Source: Clostridiales bacterium
GTDB taxonomy: Bacteria > Bacillota > Clostridia > Tissierellales > Sedimentibacteraceae
Length of the DNA stretch: 5,290 nt
Direction: 5' to 3'
NCBI GenBank assembly: GCA_003457065.1
Contig: DMJQ01000200.1
Location: forward strand, 12,208-17,497
Below, piece by piece: positions 1-4,571 of this stretch (within the stretch, counting starts at the first letter, position 1; every line of letters starts with the position of its first letter). Both the position numbers and the translations under genes were made by a program. A model generated the notes under the pieces. The model did no database searches. It worked only from the letters and a program-made list of their open reading frames with translations, and was not told where the DNA came from.

Positions 1-355
1 GGAGCCGGATGTTTTGGACTACATCGGGGAAAAATATGAAGGAGTTGTTATCGAAAGTTACGGCGTGGGAGGACTTCCGTTCCAGGACAAGAGAAATTTT
101 TTGGAGAAGCTGGAAACTCTCACCGAGAAAGGAAAAGTTATTGTGATTGCAACACAGGTAATGTTTGAAGGCAGCGATATGAGCATATATGAGGTAGGGG
201 TCAAAGCACTGAAAAAATATAAGGTACTTCAGGCATACGACATGACCATTGAGGCGGTAGTCACAAAACTAATGTGGATAATGGCACAGACCAAAGATTT
301 TAATGAAATAGAAAAAAAGTTTTATACAAGGATAAACGAAGACTCACTTTACTAA
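1..355 (+). CDS. ansA: Type I L-asparaginase, C-terminal part (5' end outside window)
   Basis: The reading frame is open from base 2 with no start needed, so the gene begins upstream; the in-frame TTG at 14 is only an internal Leu codon. About 117 C-terminal residues are visible, roughly a third of a typical 330-340 residue type I asparaginase. Recognisable family segments are EGVVIESYGVGGLP, then TQVMFEGSDMSIYEVG, then AYDMTIEAVVTKLMW, which match the C-terminal domain of cytoplasmic asparaginases of the AnsA type. The family hydrolyses L-asparagine to aspartate and ammonia. The catalytic threonines are in the N-terminal domain, so they cannot be checked here. The TAA stop is 10 bp before the PHP gene, which suggests co-transcription. 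Related GatD-like amidotransferase subunits share the fold, but the closing helix pattern fits asparaginase better. Confidence 0.88.
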   Translation, partial: EPDVLDYIGEKYEGVVIESYGVGGLPFQDKRNFLEKLETLTEKGKVIVIATQVMFEGSDMSIYEVGVKALKKYKVLQAYDMTIEAVVTKLMWIMAQTKDFNEIEKKFYTRINEDSLY

Positions 356-365
356 AGAGGTATCA

Positions 366-1184
366 ATGAAGAAAGTTGACATGCACATGCACACCTGTGC
401 TTCCGACGGAACATGGGATGTAACAGAATTAAAAGAAGAACTGATTAAAAATAAAGTTAATATATTTTCCATAACAGATCATGACTGTGTGGACAATATA
501 AAAAATATGCAGGAAATAATAAATTCCAAGGACAATCTATTATTTATTCCCGGCACAGAGCTGACAGCGGAATACCAAGGAAGAGAATATCACCTTACGG
601 TGTACAATTACGATATAAAAAATAGGCAGCTGGCAGATCTGATAAACTGGACCAACGAAAGCAAGCTGAATGCAAATAAAGAATATATCAGGACCTATGC
701 TTCAAATAAATATAAAGACATAAGCGTTGAAGATTATGAAAAGTATGATTACGACAGAAAAAGAGGAGGCTGGAAATCTGCCAACTACATGATTGACAAG
801 GGAATCCACAAGGATGTCCTGACACATCTGGCTGATTTCGGAAAAGCGGGGATGAAGTCGAAGCTGAAAAATCCGGAGGAAGTAATTCGTACCGCAAAGC
901 AAAGCGGCGGAAAAGTTTTTCTTGCCCATCCTTCCTACCATTATAAAAACAGCCACATGCCGGAGGAAGAACTCAGGTACTGGCTAAGCGTCGGCATAGA
1001 CGGCATAGAATGCTTTTCTCCGTACAACAGAGGACATGAGCAGTATTATATTGATTTCTGCAAAAAAAATAATTTAATGATATCAGGGGGCTCCGACTGC
1101 CACGGTATGTTCATCCCAAGCAGAAAGCTGGGAGTGCCGGAAGTTGAACTGGGAGACCTGAATATAAAAGATTTGTTAGTATAA
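366..1184 (+). CDS. PHP-domain metal-dependent phosphoesterase (TrpH/YciV-like)
   Basis: The 272-residue protein starts at ATG 366, preceded by AAAGAGG at 354-360 overlapping the upstream stop. PHP metal-binding motifs are present in order: HMHT with H7 and H9, D14, ITDHD at 36-40, E65 in GTELTA, H76, AHP with H188, E215 in GIECF, and GSDCHG with D244 and H246. A full set of metal ligands suggests an active enzyme with a trinuclear metal centre. Length and layout match the TrpH/YciV group, members of which act as 3',5'-nucleotide bisphosphate phosphatases or 5'-3' RNA exonucleases (RNase AM). The substrate here is an inference only. The insert at about residues 100-160, rich in Tyr and Lys, occupies the position of the family's insertion domain. 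No signal peptide or membrane segment is seen, so it is probably cytoplasmic. Its 10-bp distance from the asparaginase gene suggests one operon. Confidence 0.88.
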   Translation: MKKVDMHMHTCASDGTWDVTELKEELIKNKVNIFSITDHDCVDNIKNMQEIINSKDNLLFIPGTELTAEYQGREYHLTVYNYDIKNRQLADLINWTNESKLNANKEYIRTYASNKYKDISVEDYEKYDYDRKRGGWKSANYMIDKGIHKDVLTHLADFGKAGMKSKLKNPEEVIRTAKQSGGKVFLAHPSYHYKNSHMPEEELRYWLSVGIDGIECFSPYNRGHEQYYIDFCKKNNLMISGGSDCHGMFIPSRKLGVPEVELGDLNIKDLLV

Positions 1185-1325
1185 CATGTAACAGACGTTG
1201 CCGTATGTTGCACGGAAGTATATGAGTGAGGATGAGGAATCTTATTTCTCAAAAAATTAATTTCTGTATCTCGATGACTGCGTTGATATACGGTAGCGGC
1301 AAAAGTGAAAAGGGGACATAATTTA
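1185..1325 (+). promoter_or_regulatory. Gap before ispD with a possible structured leader
   Basis: This 141-bp gap holds no credible ORF and no convincing promoter by eye. Bases 1196-1210 can pair without interruption with 1284-1298: 15 pairs, five of them GU or UG wobbles. Inside this closing stem, TGAGGAAT at 1233-1240 pairs with ATTTCTCA at 1244-1251 around a 3-base loop. There is no U-run after the 3' arm, so it does not look like an intrinsic terminator. The ispD ribosome binding site (about 1310-1316) lies just downstream of the stem. I know no riboswitch class with this pattern; the regulatory role is inference. Confidence 0.35.
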
Positions 1326-2018
1326 ATGTTTAAAGATAAAAATGTTGCCGCGGTAATTGTTGCGGCAGGCAGGGGCACAAGAATGGGCTCTGAAATTCCT
1401 AAGCAGTTCATGAGTATTGCAGGCAAGACCATTCTTGAATCCACACTGTATAAATTTGAAAGAAGCAATGAAGTTGATGAAATTATCCTTGTTGTCAACA
1501 AAGATGACATGGAATACGTGAAGGACGAAATAGCCGTCAACTATGAAAAAATATCAAAGGTCGCATCAGGAGGCCTGACTCGCACCGAATCGGTGTTTGA
1601 AGGCATAAAGGCAGTGAGCGGCGACTGCGGCATAGTTCTCATACACGACGGCGTAAGACCGTTTGTTTCATATAACTTAATTGCCGGCTGTGCCGAAGGC
1701 GCATACAATCACGAAGCGTGCATTCCCGTGGTTGACGTTGCCGACACGATCAAGGAAGTCTCTGAGGACGGAGCTGTTAAAAACACTCTGAACAGAGCTT
1801 TTTTAAAGGCTGTTCAGACTCCGCAGGCATTTGATTACGATCTTATCATGGACTGCTATACAATGGCTGTGACAGAAGATAAATCATTTACAGATGATGC
1901 TTCCATTGTGGAATATTACGGGCACAAGGTCATGACTATTGAAGGATTGCCGATGAATATTAAAATCACAACACCTCTTGATTTGAGAGTTGCGGAAATA
2001 TTTGCAAGCATTTATTAA
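1326..2018 (+). CDS. ispD: 2-C-methyl-D-erythritol 4-phosphate cytidylyltransferase
   Basis: IspD joins CTP and 2-C-methyl-D-erythritol 4-phosphate to form CDP-methylerythritol plus pyrophosphate, the third step of the MEP isoprenoid pathway, in the cytoplasm. The 230-residue product matches the family length. The CTP-binding signature [16 protein letters not shown] spans residues 13-28. Residues aligning with the E. coli catalytic set are all visible: R19 and K26 (E. coli R20 and K27), R157 and K213. Other family blocks are HDGVRPF at 107-113 with metal-binding D108, [10 protein letters not shown] at 135-144, and AVQTPQAF at 162-169. The start chosen is ATG 1326, about 10 bases after AAAAGGGGA (1308-1316). 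A GTG at 1305 would add seven residues with no family counterpart and would put the ribosome binding site inside the gene. The stop overlaps the ispF ribosome binding site, so ispD and ispF are probably translated from one mRNA. Confidence 0.96.
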   Translation: MFKDKNVAAVIVAAGRGTRMGSEIPKQFMSIAGKTILESTLYKFERSNEVDEIILVVNKDDMEYVKDEIAVNYEKISKVASGGLTRTESVFEGIKAVSGDCGIVLIHDGVRPFVSYNLIAGCAEGAYNHEACIPVVDVADTIKEVSEDGAVKNTLNRAFLKAVQTPQAFDYDLIMDCYTMAVTEDKSFTDDASIVEYYGHKVMTIEGLPMNIKITTPLDLRVAEIFASIY

Positions 2019-2028
2019 AGGAGGCATT

Positions 2029-2511
2029 ATGAGAATCGGTATTGGTTACGATGTTCATGCATTGAAGGAAAACATGAAATTAATAGTGGGCGGTGTTCAT
2101 ATACCGTACGAAAAGGGACTCGTCGGCCATTCAGACGCAGATGTTTTATTACACGCGATAATGGACAGCCTTCTTGGAGCCATGGGCTGCGGCGATATCG
2201 GAAAGCTCTTTCCGGATACTGACAGCAAGTACAAGGATGCAGATAGCAGGGTTCTGTTAAGGCATGTTGTGGATATAATGAAAAATAAAAAATACAGGCT
2301 CGGAAATCTGGATGCTGTCATAGTCGCACAAAAGCCAAAAATGAGCCATTATATTGAAGAAATGAAGTTGAATTTGTCTCAGGACCTGAAAACGGATATA
2401 TCAAACATAAATATCAAGGCAACCACAACAGAGCATCTGGGCTTCGAAGGAAGAGGCGAGGGCATAGCCGCTCAGTCGGTGTGTCTGTTGGAAAATCAGG
2501 AAGAACAATGA
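2029..2511 (+). CDS. ispF: 2-C-methyl-D-erythritol 2,4-cyclodiphosphate synthase
   Basis: IspF converts CDP-methylerythritol 2-phosphate to methylerythritol 2,4-cyclodiphosphate with release of CMP, two steps after IspD in the MEP pathway. The 160-residue length is typical of this homotrimeric enzyme. The zinc ligands D8, H10 (in GIGYDVHAL) and H42 (in SDADVLLHA) fall at the same numbers as in E. coli IspF. The segment [13 protein letters not shown] forms the flexible substrate-binding loop region, and [16 protein letters not shown] near 131-146 carries the C-terminal signature with T132, T133 and E135. The start is set by a strong AAAGGAGG at 2017-2024, five bases-pairs' distance (2025-2028 between) from ATG 2029; an upstream in-frame ATG at 1990 lies within ispD and lacks a site. 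The 10-bp ispD-ispF spacing indicates an operon. IspE, the intermediate step, is not in this window. Confidence 0.96.
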   Translation: MRIGIGYDVHALKENMKLIVGGVHIPYEKGLVGHSDADVLLHAIMDSLLGAMGCGDIGKLFPDTDSKYKDADSRVLLRHVVDIMKNKKYRLGNLDAVIVAQKPKMSHYIEEMKLNLSQDLKTDISNINIKATTTEHLGFEGRGEGIAAQSVCLLENQEEQ

Positions 2512-2705
2512 AATAAAGTTATATATTAAATATATCAAAAAAAATACCCCGGTGTTACAATGTATGTAACAATATATGAATGAGTGCGTGAGCGATTGAG
2601 AAGATTTTCAGTTTCGGACGGAATGACATGTATGAGTTGTTCCTGTTGTTTTTTAAGAAACTCATATGTCGCTGCCATTGATTCAATCGTTTTTTTCAGG
2701 GGGTT
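2512..2705 (+). promoter_or_regulatory. Gap before the FtsH-like gene with a possible structured leader
   Basis: This gap of about 195 bp contains, in order, an AT-only palindrome (2521-2535), a 19-bp GC-containing palindrome (2553-2571), a hairpin and a U-run. In the hairpin, 2625-2629 pairs with 2666-2670 and 2632-2638 pairs with 2659-2665, with a 2-base bulge and a loop of about 20 bases. An outer stem can form between 2592-2600 and 2682-2690 (CGATTGA with TCAATCG at its core), and seven T follow at 2690-2696. The ribosome binding site AGGGGG starts two bases after the T-run, so a terminator-like fold here could affect both transcription and translation. A competing local hairpin, ATTG (2677-2680) with CAAT (2684-2687), uses the same 3' bases. 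No convincing -35/-10 pair was found. No known riboswitch or T-box signature was recognised. Confidence 0.35.
2553..2571. repeat. 19-bp palindrome, operator-like
   Basis: TGTTACA and TGTAACA form a perfect 7-bp inverted repeat around a 5-base spacer, 135 bp before the FtsH-like gene. The size and symmetry fit a dimeric regulator's binding site, but it could also fold as a small RNA hairpin. It lacks a following T-run, so it is not a terminator for ispF. Confidence 0.4.
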
Positions 2706-2708
2706 ATG

Positions 2709-4136
2709 ATGGAAACTTATCAGGTATTAGCAGTTATAGGTGTTCTGATTTTTATTGCTTTTATTTTCAGAAATAAAAAATCGACACAAAAAGAGATAAA
2801 TAACTTAAATGAAATAGAATACGCAAGCTCATCAGGCATGAAATTTGATGATGTAGCGGGAAATTACGAAGCCAAGGAAAAGCTGCAGGAAATAGTTGAT
2901 TTTATAAAATATCCGGAAAAATACAGCAGGTTTAATGCCAGAATGCCAAAGGGCGTTCTTTTGTACGGAGCTCCCGGAACGGGCAAGACGTTGATGGCGA
3001 AAGCTTTGGCAGGAGAAGCCGGAGTGCCTTTTTATGCGGTGTCGGGTTCTGATTTTGTGCAGGTGTACGCCGGACTGGGAGCCGGCAGGATACGAAATCT
3101 TTTCAAAAAGGCAAGAAAATCAGGAAAAAGTGTAGTTTTCATAGATGAGATAGATGCCATAGGCAAAAAAAGAATGAACGGAAACATGAGAGGAAGCGAT
3201 GAAGGAGACAGGACGTTAAATGCTCTCCTTACAGAAATGTCTGGGTTTGCCGATGATTCGGGCACGGTTGTGGTGGCTGCCACAAACAGAATCGACACAT
3301 TGGATTCTGCTTTGCTGAGACCCGGACGATTTGACAGGCAGATAGAAATCATGCTTCCGGATAGGAACGCAAGAAAAGATATATTAGAGTTATATCTTTG
3401 CAAAAAGAAAGCAAAATCTGCAATTGACCTGGATGACATAGCTGATATGACCGTTTACTTCAGCGGAGCCATGATCGAAAATCTTATAAATGAAGCTGCC
3501 CTACGTGCAATCAGGGAAGATTCTGATGAAATAAGTGAAGAACACATAAAAAAAGCGTATCTTGAAGTTCTGGCAGGCACGGAGAAAAAGAATCGTGTTG
3601 AAAACAGCAGGCAAAAAACAGTCACTTCATATCACGAAGCAGGACATGCTTTTGTGTCGAAACATCTGATGCCGGACAATAAGGTTGTGAGAGTGTCGGT
3701 TATTCCCACAAGCAAGGGAGCCGGAGGCTACACACTGAGCACACCAATCGGTGATGAAGTTATTACCAAACAACGCATAAAAAACCAGCTTGCGGTTTTA
3801 ATGGCAGGACGGGTAGCCGAAGAAATATTTTTTGGCAGGGATAATATCACCATAGGTGCACAAAATGATATAGAAAAAGCCACATCACTGGCAGTAGATT
3901 ATATTGCAAAATATGGAATGGATGATGATTCGGCATTTGTGAATATGGGAGTGCTGGCCGAAAAACTTAATATCTCACTTGTTTCTGTTGAAAGATCAGT
4001 GAAAAAACTTGCTGCCGAAATTTATGACGAAGTTGTTGATATTATAGAAAATAACAAAGGAAAAGTAGAAAAAATTGCAAATCTTCTCATAGAGAAAGAA
4101 GTAATAAATGAAGAAGAGTTAAATGAAATTGTATAA
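2709..4136 (+). CDS. Short FtsH-type ATP-dependent zinc metalloprotease with one membrane segment
   Basis: The 475-residue protein has one hydrophobic segment (about 6-20) followed by a basic stretch, so the enzymatic part should face the cytoplasm. The AAA+ domain shows Walker A GAPGTGKT at 87-94, a pore-loop segment VYAGLGA with aromatic Y120, Walker B FIDEID at 144-149, and RPGRFDR at 204-210 with arginine fingers R207 and R210. The M41 peptidase domain has HEAGH at 309-313 and the third zinc ligand D387 in GAQNDIEKAT. All catalytic residues are present, so an active ATP-driven membrane protease is expected. Canonical FtsH is over 600 residues with two membrane segments flanking an extracytoplasmic domain; here the first segment and that domain are absent and the C-terminal part is shorter. 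It is therefore probably a paralogue or lineage variant, and the symbol ftsH is not assigned. ATG 2709 lies five bases after AGGGGG (2698-2703); the adjacent ATG 2706 is possible but too close. Confidence 0.9.
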   Translation: METYQVLAVIGVLIFIAFIFRNKKSTQKEINNLNEIEYASSSGMKFDDVAGNYEAKEKLQEIVDFIKYPEKYSRFNARMPKGVLLYGAPGTGKTLMAKALAGEAGVPFYAVSGSDFVQVYAGLGAGRIRNLFKKARKSGKSVVFIDEIDAIGKKRMNGNMRGSDEGDRTLNALLTEMSGFADDSGTVVVAATNRIDTLDSALLRPGRFDRQIEIMLPDRNARKDILELYLCKKKAKSAIDLDDIADMTVYFSGAMIENLINEAALRAIREDSDEISEEHIKKAYLEVLAGTEKKNRVENSRQKTVTSYHEAGHAFVSKHLMPDNKVVRVSVIPTSKGAGGYTLSTPIGDEVITKQRIKNQLAVLMAGRVAEEIFFGRDNITIGAQNDIEKATSLAVDYIAKYGMDDDSAFVNMGVLAEKLNISLVSVERSVKKLAAEIYDEVVDIIENNKGKVEKIANLLIEKEVINEEELNEIV

Positions 4137-4140
4137 ACCA

Positions 4141-4166
4141 ACCCGGATATGAATATATATCCGGGT
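4141..4166 (+). repeat. Perfect 10-bp stem-loop after the FtsH-like gene
   Basis: ACCCGGATAT (4141-4150) and ATATCCGGGT (4157-4166) form a perfect stem with a 6-base loop, starting four bases after the protease stop codon. Position and stem strength suggest an mRNA 3'-end element. The following bases are A-rich with no T-run on the + strand, so it is not a standard intrinsic terminator. It may block 3' exonucleases or cause weak termination. Confidence 0.55.
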
Positions 4167-4191
4167 AAAATAGTAAAAAATGAGTGTGATG

Positions 4192-4206
4192 ACTGTAAAA
4201 TACAGT
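4192..4206. repeat. 15-bp palindrome abutting the 6S promoter
   Basis: ACTGTA and TACAGT form a perfect 6-bp inverted repeat around AAA. The last base is the first base of the TTGTAA -35 hexamer (4206-4211), so a bound protein would sit against RNA polymerase at the 6S promoter. No specific regulator can be named; the CTGT and ACAG half-sites are spaced too closely for an E. coli-type LexA box. Confidence 0.4.
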
Positions 4207-4234
4207 TGTAAATTTATGAGGACTATGTTATAAT
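4206..4234 (+). promoter_or_regulatory. Housekeeping sigma-A promoter of the 6S RNA gene
   Basis: TTGTAA (4206-4211) and a perfect TATAAT (4229-4234) are separated by 17 bp. TG at 4226-4227, one base before the -10, makes it an extended -10 promoter. Transcription should begin near 4241, just before the closing stem of the 6S RNA. This is the best promoter in the window. Confidence 0.8.
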
Positions 4235-4240
4235 TTTATT

Positions 4241-4417
4241 AACAATAAGCCTGCGGTGTGCGGAAATCTTTTAATTCAACCGACATATTGTAAAAGGGAA
4301 TTCGTGTTTAAGCGCCTATGACATGCCCGCATGACGGGAAGCCAGAATCACTTAATAGAGCTCCCACCTGCTTAGATGCGGGTATGAATTAATGGTTTGC
4401 GGCTCTCGCGGGTTTTT
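4241..4417 (+). ncRNA. ssrS: 6S RNA
   Basis: 6S RNA mimics an open promoter, binds the housekeeping RNA polymerase holoenzyme and damps transcription in slow growth. The roughly 175-base region folds into the classic long rod with a central bubble. Closing stem pieces are CCTGCG 4250-4255 with CGCGGG 4407-4412, AAATC 4264-4268 with GGTTT 4394-4398, and TTAATTCA 4271-4278 with TGAATTAA 4385-4392. The bubble strands are about 4279-4295 and 4366-4384. The upper arm contains 4296-4299 with 4362-4365, TTAAG 4308-4312 with CTTAA 4351-4355, and the apical hairpin CCCG 4326-4329 with CGGG 4335-4338. Sequence blocks such as CAACCGACATATTG, AGCGCC, ACATGCCCG and CGGGAAGCC resemble conserved 6S positions, including counterparts in E. 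coli (GAGCCGATATTTC, CCGAGAAGCC). A consensus promoter lies directly upstream and terminator-like hairpins lie downstream. The exact ends are estimates. Because of the location before a LacI-type gene, a protein-specific leader was considered, but the fold favours 6S. Confidence 0.85.
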
Positions 4418-4440
4418 GTATGCCAAAACCCGGATTTTTT
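4409..4440 (+). terminator. Intrinsic terminator of the 6S RNA gene
   Basis: CGGGTTTT (4409-4416) pairs perfectly with AAAACCCG (4425-4432) around an 8-base loop, and six T follow at 4435-4440. The 5' arm reuses the CGGG that closes the 6S rod, so the terminator hairpin and the mature 6S closing stem cannot form fully at the same time; a processed 3' end near 4412-4417 is likely. Confidence 0.6.
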
Positions 4441-4466
4441 ACTGCCGGGAAAATTTTTTTATTTTT
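4429..4466 (+). terminator. Second, overlapping terminator-like hairpin
   Basis: CCCGG (4429-4433) pairs with CCGGG (4445-4449) around an 11-base loop, followed by AAAA and then seven T at 4454-4460 and five more T at 4462-4466. It shares CCCG with the first terminator, so the two exclude each other. It may act as a back-up terminator insulating the downstream regulator gene. Confidence 0.45.
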
Positions 4467-4489
4467 ATAGGAAAATCGGGAAAGAACGA

Positions 4490-4518
4490 TTGCTAAATTT
4501 TTAATTTGCATATATAAT
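4490..4518 (+). promoter_or_regulatory. Promoter of the LacI-family gene
   Basis: TTGCTA (4490-4495) and a perfect TATAAT (4513-4518) are 17 bp apart, giving a predicted start near 4525 and a leader of about 47 bases before ATG 4572. The -10 lies inside an AT-rich inverted repeat, ATATAAT (4512-4518) with ATTATAT (4522-4528), which could serve for autoregulation, though the base composition makes chance likely. Confidence 0.65.
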
Positions 4519-4571
4519 GTAATTATATTAGGAATATAGAAACAACAGATAAATATAGTAAGGAGGAAAGT

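Noticed and set aside
688..956. Two overlapping minus-strand ORFs inside the PHP gene
   Set aside because: They are shadows of a well-supported coding gene, with no family resemblance or ribosome binding site.
1305..1325. GTG start giving IspD seven extra residues
   Set aside because: The ribosome binding site AAAAGGGGA would then lie inside the gene, and the added residues have no counterpart in IspD; ATG 1326 is well spaced.
1046..1540. 164-codon minus-strand ORF across the PHP 3' end and ispD 5' end
   Set aside because: It overlaps two well-supported genes and its composition (Ser, Thr, Leu rich) is typical of antisense translation.
1990..2028. Upstream ATG extending IspF by 13 residues into ispD
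   Set aside because: It has no ribosome binding site, while AAAGGAGG correctly precedes ATG 2029, and D8, H10 and H42 then fit the E. coli numbering.
2521..2535. AT-only palindrome after ispF as a terminator
   Set aside because: ATATATT-A-AATATAT has no GC pairs, no loop room and no T-run after it; chance in AT-rich DNA is enough.
2512..2705. T-box or known riboswitch in the protease leader
   Set aside because: The conserved T-box sequence (AGGGTGG-ACCGCG type) is absent, and no known aptamer core was recognised in this gap or in 1185-1325.
3032..3439. Minus-strand ORF within the AAA+ domain
   Set aside because: It is antisense to the conserved ATPase motifs and has no recognisable features.
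4192..4206. LexA (SOS) box
   Set aside because: CTGT and ACAG are five bases apart rather than eight, and the Firmicutes LexA motif (GAAC-type half-sites) does not match.
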